In this document: in pieces, positions 8,548 through 16,229 of the stretch | Numbering within the stretch: the first letter of the stretch is position 1 | Layout of the letters: every line of letters begins with the position of its first letter | The notes under the pieces: model-generated | Told to the model about the DNA's origin: nothing | The model's input: only the letters and a program-made list of their open reading frames with translations | Databases searched by the model: none | DNA from: Psychrobacillus faecigallinarum | GTDB taxonomy: Bacteria; Bacillota; Bacilli; Bacillales_A; Planococcaceae | Reading direction: 5' to 3' | DNA: 64,000 nucleotides | Assembly: GCF_014836595.1 (NCBI RefSeq) | Contig: NZ_JACSQO010000006.1 | Span: 124,001 to 188,000, forward strand | Program-made: the position numbers and the translations under genes

Positions 8548-9642
8548 GTGAAAATACAATCTATTGAGACATTTTATGTGGCAGTGCCACTGACAAAACC
8601 TTTTAAAACCGCACTTCGTACGGTCACTACTGCTTATTCCATAGTCGTGAAGGTAACTACCGAGGAAGGAATAGTGGGCTTTGGGGAGGCTCCTCCAACA
8701 CATGTAATTACTGGTGATTCCTTGGAAAGTATTCGTTACGCTATAAACGAAGTAATATCCCCACAAGTAATTGGGCTTTCTTTATTAGAGAAAGAGTTAA
8801 TCTTTCAAAGAATTCATAAAGCTATTGTCAGAAATTCGAGTGCTAAAGCTGCTGTTGATATGGCTATCTTTGATCTCTTAGGTCAATATGCGAAACTACC
8901 ACTATACCAGTACTTAGGAGGATATCGAAACAAGCTGATTACTGATTTTACAGTAAGCGTTAATGATCCTATTGAGATGGCAGAGGATGCCTATCGTTAT
9001 GTTGGTCAAGGTTTTCAAACGTTAAAGGTGAAAGTTGGAATAGGTACAATTCAAGAAGACATTAATCGTATTCAGGCTATTAGGAAGCGGGTAGGGAAAG
9101 AAATTAAAATTAGATTAGATGCCAATCAGGGCTGGAATGCAAAAGAAGCAGTCCGTGCTATCGGAACAATGGAAGACGCAGGGCTAAATATTGAATTTGT
9201 TGAGCAACCAGTATCTTCAGATGATATAGAGGGCTTAAAATACGTAACTGAAAGAACAATCACTCCTATTATGGCGGATGAAAGTGTTTTCTCTGTATAT
9301 GATGCCAAACGTGTGTTAGACATGCGTGCTGCTGACATGATTAATATTAAATTAATGAAATCTGGCGGTATTCATCAAGCTATAAAGATTAACGCATTAG
9401 CAGAGGCAAGTGGAGTTATATGTATGGTGGGCAGCATGATCGAAACTAAATTAGGCATAACAGCAGCTGCTCATTTCGCAGCAAGCCAACCAAATGTTCA
9501 ATTCTATGATTTCGATGCTCCTTTAATGCTTGCAGAGGACATAGTCACTGGTGGTGTAATCTATGAAGCTAGCAGCATGACATTTTCAGAAGGCTATGGG
9601 TTAGGGATTGAGAGCATAAAAACGGAGGGGGAGAAGCAATGA
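8548..9642 (+). CDS. ykfB: L-Ala-D/L-Glu epimerase YkfB
   Basis: A 364-aa enolase-superfamily enzyme (muconate lactonizing subgroup) that epimerises L-Ala-D-Glu from murein to L-Ala-L-Glu. The two catalytic lysines fall at K162 (LKVKVG) and K268 (NIKLMKSGG), exactly the positions known in the B. subtilis enzyme. Metal ligands D191 (RLDANQ), E219 (VEQP) and D244 (ADES) are present. The GTG at 8548 follows AAGGGGGA; the in-frame TTG at 8527 is rejected because it overlaps ykfA upstream of the RBS. Its stop overlaps the ykfC start (ATGA). Confidence 0.95.
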   Translation: MKIQSIETFYVAVPLTKPFKTALRTVTTAYSIVVKVTTEEGIVGFGEAPPTHVITGDSLESIRYAINEVISPQVIGLSLLEKELIFQRIHKAIVRNSSAKAAVDMAIFDLLGQYAKLPLYQYLGGYRNKLITDFTVSVNDPIEMAEDAYRYVGQGFQTLKVKVGIGTIQEDINRIQAIRKRVGKEIKIRLDANQGWNAKEAVRAIGTMEDAGLNIEFVEQPVSSDDIEGLKYVTERTITPIMADESVFSVYDAKRVLDMRAADMINIKLMKSGGIHQAIKINALAEASGVICMVGSMIETKLGITAAAHFAASQPNVQFYDFDAPLMLAEDIVTGGVIYEASSMTFSEGYGLGIESIKTEGEKQ

Positions 9643-10562
9643 CGTTAGTGAGTAATCATTGGATTTGTGCAGTAAAGGTCGCAACTGTTTGGACAGAGCC
9701 TGCTTCTGCTAGAGAAGTAGACAGTCCAGGAATTTCAAATCCTGTTCAGTTAGGAGAGTGGCTAGAAGCTCTTCCATACAAGGAACGTCTTGCTTTATGT
9801 GATGAAAATCGTGTTCAAACCCAACTCCTCTATGGTGAGCCGGTTATGGTGGATGAGATAAGTGATGGTTGGGCTAAAATTATCGCAGTGTGGCAACCAT
9901 CTAAAAAAGATGTAAGAGGATATCCTGGTTGGGTGCCGTTAGTCCAATTAAAAGAAGTGACTGAGGTCGAAAATAAAGGCATTGTCCGAGTGAAGGATAG
10001 TAAAACTCAGCTATGGGATATGGAAGAGAAACCCCTACTTGTTCTACCATTTAATGCAATCCTTCCTGTTATATCGGAAACAAGTAGCTATTATAAGGTT
10101 CAAGCTCCAAATGGAGAGACATTGATCCGAAAAGAAAATGTACAATTTGCAGAGTCTATTGAGCAACTACCAAAACTTCCACCAGAGGAAGCGGTGAAGC
10201 TGGGAGAATTATATTTAGATTTACCTTATTTATGGGGAGGAATGTCCCCATACGGCTATGATTGCTCTGGTTTTTCATACAATATGTTAAAGGCGTGTGG
10301 CTATTTGATCCCTCGTGACGCAAGTGATCAGGCCATAAAAGGAAAAGAAGTGTCGAAGGATGACCCCTCTTTATGGAAAAGAGGAGATTTGTTGTTTTTT
10401 GCAAATGATGAAGGAACTGGACCCGTGCGACATGTTGGGTTTTACTATGGGAACGGCCAATTATTACATTCGCCTTCGACAGGTAAGTCGGTGGAGATTT
10501 TAGTGTTAGAAGGCTCAAAATTAGAAAAAGAGATATGTGCAGTAAGAAGATATGACGGTTAG
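9639..10562 (+). CDS. ykfC: Gamma-D-glutamyl-L-diamino acid endopeptidase YkfC (NlpC/P60)
   Basis: A 307-aa cysteine peptidase. No signal peptide is present, so it acts in the cytoplasm on imported murein peptides. Two N-terminal SH3b-like domains (about residues 10-175, with GYPGWVPL) precede the NlpC/P60 domain. Catalytic residues visible are Cys209 (YDCSGF), His265 (RHVGFY) and His277 (LLHS). It cuts the gamma-D-Glu to diamino acid bond of free peptides with L-Ala at the N-terminus. The start overlaps ykfB by four bases. Confidence 0.93.
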   Translation: MTLVSNHWICAVKVATVWTEPASAREVDSPGISNPVQLGEWLEALPYKERLALCDENRVQTQLLYGEPVMVDEISDGWAKIIAVWQPSKKDVRGYPGWVPLVQLKEVTEVENKGIVRVKDSKTQLWDMEEKPLLVLPFNAILPVISETSSYYKVQAPNGETLIRKENVQFAESIEQLPKLPPEEAVKLGELYLDLPYLWGGMSPYGYDCSGFSYNMLKACGYLIPRDASDQAIKGKEVSKDDPSLWKRGDLLFFANDEGTGPVRHVGFYYGNGQLLHSPSTGKSVEILVLEGSKLEKEICAVRRYDG

Positions 10563-10573
10563 GGGGGAAACAT

Positions 10574-11536
10574 ATGACGGAGAATGTTCTATTATCTGTA
10601 AAGGATTTAAAACGTCATTTTGAGGTAGGTCAGGGCAGTACATTAAGAGCAGTTGACGGTATTAGCTTTGAAATTTTCAAGGGAGAAACATTTGGTCTAG
10701 TTGGGGAATCAGGCTGTGGAAAATCTACTGCTGGTCGCACTATTTTAGGTTTGTATAACCGAACAGAGGGAGATGTGCTGTTCGAAGAGAAAAATGTTCA
10801 TGAAATGAACGATAAAGAACGCAAAAATTATTTAAAGAAAATGCAAATGATATTCCAAGATCCCTATGCATCCTTAAATCCAAGATCTACTGTTTTAGAA
10901 ATTATCGCTGAGCCTATGGAAATTCATAAACTATATAATTCTAAAAAAGAGGTAAAAGAAAGGGTTTATGAATTGTTAGAGGATGTTGGTCTTAATCGTG
11001 ATCATGCCAATCGATATCCCCATGAATTCTCTGGAGGGCAGAGACAACGTATTGGAATTGCTCGAGCCCTTGCTCTAGATCCGGAATTTATCATAGCAGA
11101 TGAACCAATATCAGCATTGGATGTTTCGGTACAAGCCCAGGTAGTAAAATTATTACAGCGCCTTCAAAAAGAAAAAGGCTTGACCTACTTATTTATAGCG
11201 CATGACTTGTCTATGGTTAAATATATTTCTGATCGTATCGGTGTAATGTATTTAGGGCATATGGTTGAGCTGACAACAAGTAGCCAATTATACGATAGCC
11301 CATTACATCCTTACACTCAGGCATTGTTGTCCGCTATCCCAATTCCAGATCCGGATATCGAAGAATCTCGTCAACGAATTATCCTTCAAGGTGAGTTGCC
11401 AAGTCCGATCAATCCACCGTCAGGCTGTGTATTCCGCACTCGCTGCCCGCATGCTATGGCAATATGTTCAGAGAAAAAGCCGATTTGGCAAGAGCAAGAG
11501 CCGGGTCACTTTGTAGCATGTCATCTTTATAATTGA
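10574..11536 (+). CDS. ykfD: Oligopeptide ABC transporter ATP-binding protein YkfD (OppF type)
   Basis: This 320-aa ATPase has Walker A GESGCGKST, signature SGGQRQR, Walker B FIIADEPISALD, and a C-terminal oligo_HPY region with CVFRTRCPHAMAIC. It is the OppF-like partner of DppD, which together energise DppBC. It is the last gene of the operon, 11 nt after ykfC, and is closed by a strong terminator. RBS AGGGGGG precedes the ATG at 10574. Confidence 0.93.
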   Translation: MTENVLLSVKDLKRHFEVGQGSTLRAVDGISFEIFKGETFGLVGESGCGKSTAGRTILGLYNRTEGDVLFEEKNVHEMNDKERKNYLKKMQMIFQDPYASLNPRSTVLEIIAEPMEIHKLYNSKKEVKERVYELLEDVGLNRDHANRYPHEFSGGQRQRIGIARALALDPEFIIADEPISALDVSVQAQVVKLLQRLQKEKGLTYLFIAHDLSMVKYISDRIGVMYLGHMVELTTSSQLYDSPLHPYTQALLSAIPIPDPDIEESRQRIILQGELPSPINPPSGCVFRTRCPHAMAICSEKKPIWQEQEPGHFVACHLYN

Positions 11537-11548
11537 TATTTTAAAAAC

Positions 11549-11584
11549 CACCAGTCTAATTAACATTGGATTGGTGTTTTTTTA
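11549..11584 (+). terminator. Terminator of the dpp-ykf operon
   Basis: A 12-bp stem, CACCAGTCTAAT (11549-11560) with ATTGGATTGGTG (11565-11576), includes two G-U pairs and is followed by eight T residues. Confidence 0.87.
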
Positions 11585-12046
11585 TTTACAGAGAAGTATA
11601 TAAATTATGTCCCAAAAGCTAAAGACCTTTAAATTTAGCGAAGTTGAGCAGATCAAATAGATCTTTTAAAGAAAAATTTAATTTTATATATAGGAGTTTG
11701 TTCTTCCTCCAACATTTATTATGTTGTGGATTGAAGCGACAGGCGGCGACTCCAGCGGGGTAAGGGAGACAGATAAGACATCACAAACGACGCGCTAGCG
11801 ACGGTGATGGCTTATCGCTTCCGCCGTATAAAGCGGAAATCCACCATACTTGTTCCAAGTTTTACTTTTTTAGAAGTATAAAAAGGTGCTGGAGCTTTTC
11901 TGTTTTTTTCAAAGTGGTGATCTAGCTTTACAAACATTATCCCTTGATATCAAATAGAAAGGGTTATGGTGGACGGAATCTGCCTTTCTCATTTTTTCAA
12001 CCTTTCATCCGTTATTCCCATGAAAGGAATTAAATTGAAAATTTGT
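11585..12046. other. Long intergenic region with a palindromic repeat
   Basis: Apart from the repeat annotated at 11726-11844, this stretch holds no supported gene. A GGTGCTGGAGCTTTTC segment near 11893 resembles the start of the other repeat type seen before radA, in opposite orientation, and may be a relic. A small hairpin, CCTTTCAT (12001-12008) and ATGAAAGG (12020-12027), precedes the yhcE promoter without a T run. No transposase remnant is visible. Confidence 0.5.
11726..11844. repeat. GC-rich palindromic interspersed repeat (Bacillales REP-like element)
   Basis: A 119-bp element, much richer in GC than its flanks, is bounded by complementary ends GTGGATT (11726-11732) and AATCCAC (11838-11844). 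Inside, GATAAGACATCAC (11772-11784) pairs with GTGATGGCTTATC (11804-11816) with one mismatch. The left part GGCGGCGACTCCAGCGGG and the right part AAGCGGAAATCCAC recall a palindromic repeat that recurs in many Bacillaceae chromosomes; that recollection is from general knowledge, not a search. It has no ORF. It is probably transcribed as a long hairpin or mobilised in trans. Confidence 0.65.
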
Positions 12047-12076
12047 TTGACTCTATGTTAAATCCTAGTGTATTAT
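12047..12076 (+). promoter_or_regulatory. Sigma-A promoter of the yhcEFGHI-like operon
   Basis: TTGACT (12047-12052) and TATTAT (12071-12076) are spaced 18 bp and each match five of six consensus positions. The -10 box lies inside the palindromic operator, which is a standard arrangement for repression. Confidence 0.75.
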
Positions 12077-12095
12077 GTAACTAATACACTAGGAT
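12062..12095. promoter_or_regulatory. Palindromic operator, probably for the GntR/YtrA-type regulator
   Basis: ATCCTAGTGTATTA (12062-12075) and its exact reverse complement (12082-12095) flank a six-base centre, giving 14-bp perfect arms. It contains AGTGTA...TACACT half-sites like those reported for YtrA-subfamily repressors. It covers the -10 box and the transcription start of the operon that encodes such a regulator, so autorepression is inferred. Confidence 0.75.
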
Positions 12096-12109
12096 GGTGA
12101 GGATGAAAT

Positions 12110-12910
12110 ATGAGTCAATGGAAAGGCTTGATTTGGAAAGAATGGATGGCGTATAAATCCTTACTTTTAATTGGATTACTTATTAACGTACTGGTAGTAC
12201 TAATGGGCCCATATTTGTTAAAGGTAATCTTCGGAATAGATTTTAGTTTAGGGAATGTACTGCTTGTTTTATCATCGATTTGGGTTTTGGGGCACATTAT
12301 AGGAATGCCTATTTTGTTCTTTGCAAGCTTAGAAAAGGATATGAAACGTTCGGACATGTGGTTTCATACAAATGCATCTATGTATAAGCTGCTTGGGGCA
12401 AAGCTATTTGCATTTTTTGTATTCACCTTTATATCACTTTTAGTTGTCATAATAACTACAATGATTGGTTATTGGCTTTTCCAACCCTTAGAGGATACTA
12501 GTATGCTTTGGATTATGAAATTAGAGGTATATTTTTTATTTACTTCAGCTTTTGCAGCACTTACTTTTACTATCGGAATCTTGGTTACTTGGGTGCTTGG
12601 CCGACTTTTAAGACCAATCAATAAAGCGTTATCTAATATAGTATCTATCGTCTTCTTTTTCTTTGCATTCCATAACTACGCAAAATTTACAGAAAGTAAG
12701 CTATATGAAACACTAACTAGCTACTGGAAAATAAACCTGCCTGAGATGAATGTAGGAGAAATTAGCTCCAAAGATTTTTATATGTTTTTAGAGGTTACGG
12801 ATCACTTTTACGTAGGACAAATTATATTGGAATTTGTTGTTTTTACATGCTTATTTATAATCTCAACATTTGTTTTACAAAGGAAAGTGAGAGGATACAC
12901 CTATGATTGA
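12110..12910 (+). CDS. yhcE: ABC-2-type membrane protein, YhcE-like
   Basis: A 266-aa integral membrane protein with about six hydrophobic helices (around residues 17-37, 48-70, 95-120, 132-160, 168-188 and 235-256). The N-terminal KGLIWKEWMAYKS is typical of ABC-2 permease subunits. It has no own ATPase domain; the YhcG-like ATPase two genes down is the likely partner. The stop overlaps the start of the GntR gene by eight bases. Gene order matches B. subtilis yhcE-yhcF-yhcG-yhcH-yhcI, so the name is by synteny and family; the transported substrate is unknown. Confidence 0.7.
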   Translation: MSQWKGLIWKEWMAYKSLLLIGLLINVLVVLMGPYLLKVIFGIDFSLGNVLLVLSSIWVLGHIIGMPILFFASLEKDMKRSDMWFHTNASMYKLLGAKLFAFFVFTFISLLVVIITTMIGYWLFQPLEDTSMLWIMKLEVYFLFTSAFAALTFTIGILVTWVLGRLLRPINKALSNIVSIVFFFFAFHNYAKFTESKLYETLTSYWKINLPEMNVGEISSKDFYMFLEVTDHFYVGQIILEFVVFTCLFIISTFVLQRKVRGYTYD

Positions 12911-13271
12911 TTTTCTTCCGGATAAGCCCATCTATCAACAAATCATGGAGAAAATTTTTGGGGATTTATTAAAGGGAAACGTGAAGCCTGGGGATCGTTT
13001 ACCTTCGGTAAGAGAATATGCACTAGAATTCGGTGTTAATGCCAATACAATGCAACGTGTCTATAAAGAGTTGGAGTTGTTGCACCTAACAGAGACCAAA
13101 CGAGGGCAGGGGACGTTCGTGACTGAGGATATGCAAAGATTAGAAGAGCTAAGAGAAGAGATGAAGCAGACGCTAGTGACTACATTTCTTAATCAAATGG
13201 AGTCATTTGGATTTACAGAAGAGGAGATTATTGTCCAGTTATCCTCCCGTAAAAGAGGTGAGTTGAATTGA
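12903..13271 (+). CDS. yhcF: GntR-family regulator of the YtrA subfamily, YhcF-like
   Basis: This 122-aa protein has an N-terminal winged helix (KPIYQQIMEKIFGDLLKGNV, then PGDRLPSVREYA and NANTMQRVYKELE) and only a short C-terminal helix region of about 45 residues instead of an effector domain. That short form defines the YtrA subfamily, which normally represses its own ABC transporter operon. The palindrome at 12062-12095 is the likely target. It is embedded by overlaps with both neighbours, which couples its synthesis to theirs. Confidence 0.85.
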   Translation: MIDFLPDKPIYQQIMEKIFGDLLKGNVKPGDRLPSVREYALEFGVNANTMQRVYKELELLHLTETKRGQGTFVTEDMQRLEELREEMKQTLVTTFLNQMESFGFTEEEIIVQLSSRKRGELN

Positions 13272-13996
13272 TTGATATAAATGGGTTAACTAAGAGGTAT
13301 GGAGGCAAGATAGCGGTAAATGATGTAACAATTACTTTTGCTAAGGGTAAAATAATTGGTTTAGTCGGTGAAAATGGAAGTGGAAAGTCTACACTTTTAA
13401 AGCTGATGGCAGGCGTATTACTTACTAAAAAAGGGTCCATTCAAATTGATGGAGAGCCTGTGTCATATCTCGTAGCTAAAAAAGTAGCATATTTACCAGA
13501 CGCGGATGACGTTTTTCCATATTTCACAGTGAAACAGCTATTTCGATTCTATGATTCTCAGTTCGATGATTTTAGTTATGATAAGGCTTGTATCGTAGCT
13601 GATTTTTTACAGCTAGATATACATGCCCCTTTAAAAAAATTATCAAAGGGAAATCGAGGGCGAGCAAAAATTGCCGCTACACTAGGTAGAGAGGTAGATT
13701 ATTATTTGCTAGATGAGCCTCTTTCTGGCTTAGACCCAATGGTAAGACAGTCTATTATAAGAGGATTTATACAGTTTATAGATATAGAGACACAGTCTAT
13801 AATTTTATCTACTCACGAGCTGAAGGATATGGAACCAATTTTAGATGAAATTGTCGTGATGCGTGAGGGCTCGGTTATTGCTCATGAGTTGGTCGAAGAT
13901 ATAAGAGAATCACAAAGAAAAGATATTACGACTTGGATGACTAACTTATTCCAAGAACAAAGAGAGAACGAGTTAGAAGCAGCAAAGTCATATTAA
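13268..13996 (+). CDS. yhcG: ABC transporter ATP-binding protein, YhcG-like
   Basis: A 242-aa ATPase. Walker A is GENGSGKST (about 36-44) and Walker B reads YYLLDEPLSGLD. The signature segment LSKGNRGRAKI is divergent from LSGGQ, as often seen in the YtrB/YhcG group. It starts with TTG at 13268, four bases inside the upstream gene, behind AGAGGTGAG. It probably energises the YhcE-like membrane protein. A 99-bp gap without a clear promoter separates it from the next ATPase. Confidence 0.75.
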   Translation: MIDINGLTKRYGGKIAVNDVTITFAKGKIIGLVGENGSGKSTLLKLMAGVLLTKKGSIQIDGEPVSYLVAKKVAYLPDADDVFPYFTVKQLFRFYDSQFDDFSYDKACIVADFLQLDIHAPLKKLSKGNRGRAKIAATLGREVDYYLLDEPLSGLDPMVRQSIIRGFIQFIDIETQSIILSTHELKDMEPILDEIVVMREGSVIAHELVEDIRESQRKDITTWMTNLFQEQRENELEAAKSY

Positions 13997-14095
13997 ATTT
14001 CCAAGAAAAATATAAATGGAATTTTATAGAACTTATTTAGTTTATAGACGTATACCTTAATAAGAACAAAATTATTGATAAGGAAGGTGAATTAA

Positions 14096-15019
14096 ATGGA
14101 GAGAAAACCAATAGTAAGACTACAAAATCTTACTAAAGTAATCGGGAAAAAGAAAATTATTGATGATCTTACATTAGATTTATATCCTGGGCAAATAACA
14201 GGATTTTTAGGGCCGAATGGAGCTGGGAAAACAACCACTATTCGAATGATGACAGGTCTTATGGAGCCGACATCAGGAGAGGTATTTATAGAGGGGAAGC
14301 CTATTTCAGAGAATTTTGAGGAGTCCATGAGCAAGGTCGGGGTGATTGTAGAAAACCCTGAAATGTATAAATATATGAGTGGGTATAAGAATTTAGTTCA
14401 TTTTGCACGAATGAATAAGAATATAACCAAGGAACGCATTGACGAAGTGATTGCTCAGGTAGGACTTCAAAAGCGTATTAACGAAAAGGTATCTACTTAT
14501 TCTCTAGGAATGAGACAGCGTCTAGGTTTAGCACAGGCTATCTTACATAAGCCTAAATTTCTCATTTTAGATGAGCCTACCAATGGACTAGATCCTGCAG
14601 GTATTCGTGAATTCCGTATGTATTTAAGAAAAATAGCAGTAGAGCAAGGTGTGTCTATCTTTGTTTCAAGTCATCTGCTCGCTGAGATAGAGTTAATGTG
14701 CGATAGAATTGCAGTTATTCAAAATGGGAAGCTCTTATCTATTAAAGAGGTAAATGAACAGCAAAAATCTCATTATTACATTGAAGCATCAAATCAAGAA
14801 AAGGTAGTAGATTTCTTTAATTATAAGGAAATCACCTTTGAGTCTTTAGGAACTGGCTATGTAATCCCTCTAAACAAAGAAGAAGTTCCTGCTTTTGTTG
14901 TAGAAATGATTACAAATGATTTACAAATCTATTCCGTAACACCACATAGAAAAACATTAGAAGATCAATTCTTAGAAATTACAGGAGGTGGGCAAATTGC
15001 TGAATCTCGTACGAAATGA
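14096..15019 (+). CDS. yhcH: ABC transporter ATP-binding protein, YhcH-like (BcrA type)
   Basis: A 307-aa ATPase of the bacitracin-export (BcrA/CcmA) type. Walker A GPNGAGKTT, signature YSLGMRQRL and Walker B FLILDEPTNGLD are all intact, followed by a C-terminal domain of about 90 residues as in drug or lantibiotic exporters. AAGGAAGGTG precedes the ATG. It overlaps the YhcI-like permease gene by 23 nt, so the pair is translationally coupled and surely forms one exporter. Substrate not known; antimicrobial peptide export or membrane repair is a guess from the family. Confidence 0.75.
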   Translation: MERKPIVRLQNLTKVIGKKKIIDDLTLDLYPGQITGFLGPNGAGKTTTIRMMTGLMEPTSGEVFIEGKPISENFEESMSKVGVIVENPEMYKYMSGYKNLVHFARMNKNITKERIDEVIAQVGLQKRINEKVSTYSLGMRQRLGLAQAILHKPKFLILDEPTNGLDPAGIREFRMYLRKIAVEQGVSIFVSSHLLAEIELMCDRIAVIQNGKLLSIKEVNEQQKSHYYIEASNQEKVVDFFNYKEITFESLGTGYVIPLNKEEVPAFVVEMITNDLQIYSVTPHRKTLEDQFLEITGGGQIAESRTK

Positions 15020-15896
15020 GTGGTTAAAGCTTTGGACTAAAAAATCAACATGGGTAATGACTATATTGCTCGTGTTGTTAATGCTTGCTTCGGCTGGTCT
15101 TGTAAAATGGGTATATTCAATAGATATTTCACAGAGTAGTGAAGGAGAAACTATTACTGTAGAAGAGATGACTGCCATTTCTGAGGGTCCTGAACTAACT
15201 AAATATAGAACTGATAATAATTTGTCTCCTATCGTTGACGATAGTGCACAAGGGTTTATCAGCGGTCTTCCAAATATGATGTCCGTTGTCACATTATTTA
15301 CGGTAGTAGTGGCTGGTGGAATAGTAGCTTCTGAATTTTCCCAAGGAACAATTAAAATGTTACTAACGAGACCAATGAAGCGATGGAAAATTCTAACGTC
15401 TAAACTAATCACAGTTGGTCTGTTTGCAATTATGATGTCAATAGTTCTTCTTGTTTCGGGGATAATCTTTGGATACATTTTCTTTGATAATGTTCCAGGT
15501 ACGCAGTTAGAGCTAGTCGATGGCAAGGTAGTGGAGGTTTCATACTGGGGCAGATTATTGCTTTTAACTGCTCTGTCTTTAGTAAATGTATTTGTAATTG
15601 GATCCTTAGCTTTTATGATTGGCTCAGTGTTCCGCTCTAGCTCATTAGCAATTGGAATATCTATTTTCCTAATGTTTGCAGGAGTACAAGTAACTCAAAT
15701 TCTTGCAATGCTGGACTTTGAATTTCCGAAATACATTATATTTGCCAATACAAATTTAAGTCAATTTATCGGAACAAATACACCGCTAATAGAAAGCATG
15801 ACCTTAAGTTTTTCTATTATAATAATTGTCGTGTATCTGTTAATATTCCTAGTAACAAGCTACTGGTCATTTACAAAACGTGATGTAACGGCGTAA
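14997..15896 (+). CDS. yhcI: ABC-2-type permease, YhcI-like
   Basis: A 299-aa permease with an N-terminal LVRNEWLKLWTKKSTWVM motif, a first helix, an extracellular loop of roughly 60 residues, the EFSQGTIKMLLTRP signature of ABC-2 permeases (about 115-128), and five further helices. TTG at 14997 is chosen, because AGGAGG (14983-14988) directly abuts the alternative GTG at 14988, leaving it no spacing. Last member of the five-gene cluster; the region behind it holds a possible small ORF. Confidence 0.75.
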   Translation: MLNLVRNEWLKLWTKKSTWVMTILLVLLMLASAGLVKWVYSIDISQSSEGETITVEEMTAISEGPELTKYRTDNNLSPIVDDSAQGFISGLPNMMSVVTLFTVVVAGGIVASEFSQGTIKMLLTRPMKRWKILTSKLITVGLFAIMMSIVLLVSGIIFGYIFFDNVPGTQLELVDGKVVEVSYWGRLLLLTALSLVNVFVIGSLAFMIGSVFRSSSLAIGISIFLMFAGVQVTQILAMLDFEFPKYIIFANTNLSQFIGTNTPLIESMTLSFSIIIIVVYLLIFLVTSYWSFTKRDVTA

Positions 15897-15963
15897 TTGC
15901 CTATTGCATATTTCAAAAACTTGTAGTATTCTGAATTTAACTTAAGGAAAGGAGTGAGGCATT

Positions 15964-16029
15964 ATGGCTATTGTATATAACACAAAACGAATCAGTAAGT
16001 TCATGATGTCCCACTCTGTAATTTTCTAA
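15964..16029 (+). CDS. Possible 21-aa small ORF
   Basis: An ATG at 15964 sits eight to twelve bases behind a strong AAAGGAG(TGAGG) site and opens 21 codons ending in TAA at 16029. The peptide MAIVYNTKRISKFMMSHSVIF is basic and fairly hydrophobic. I recognise no family. It lies 67 bp after the YhcI-like gene, and a weak stem (TTGATTGT/ACAATCGA near 16052-16073) follows. It could be a real microprotein, a leader peptide, or the broken start of a lost gene. Confidence 0.35.
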   Translation: MAIVYNTKRISKFMMSHSVIF

Positions 16030-16119
16030 ATGTAGGCTGAATAGGTATTGGTTTGATTGTAAACAGACAATCGAGCTTATTTCTCCATACTTTTTGAAAT
16101 TTCTTTACTAATGATCGGG

Positions 16120-16157
16120 AAACCATGATTGCTGATTCGTGCAATCATGGTTTTTTT
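16120..16157 (+). terminator. Rho-independent terminator
   Basis: Perfect 12-bp arms AACCATGATTGC (16121-16132) and its complement (16141-16152) are followed by a T run. It closes transcription from the yhc-like cluster and the possible small ORF. Confidence 0.88.
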
Positions 16158-16229
16158 GTTGCCCAGTATTTCGCCGAATAAAAAATGGCGATTAAAATAT
16201 CTTTAGGGAAAATTAGGAGGAAATTTAAA

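Larger units (their letters stand above)
15897..16229. other. Intergenic region after the yhc-like cluster
   Basis: These 333 bases contain the possible 21-aa ORF, a weak stem around 16052-16073, and the strong terminator at 16120-16157. A short stem TCGCC/GGCGA lies near 16171-16187, ahead of the GTPase gene. I see no convincing sigma-A promoter and no known riboswitch. Confidence 0.5.

Noticed and set aside
10156..10518. Minus-strand ORF of 120 codons opposite ykfC
   Set aside because: Fully contained in the NlpC/P60 domain coding sequence, without ribosome site or family resemblance.
12001..12027. CCTTTCAT/ATGAAAGG hairpin as a terminator
   Set aside because: No T run follows and no gene precedes it closely; it may be a chance palindrome.
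14972..15526. Minus-strand ORF of 184 codons opposite the YhcI-like permease
   Set aside because: It lies wholly opposite a well-supported membrane protein gene, lacks a good ribosome site and shows no recognisable domain; a shadow of the plus-strand codon pattern.
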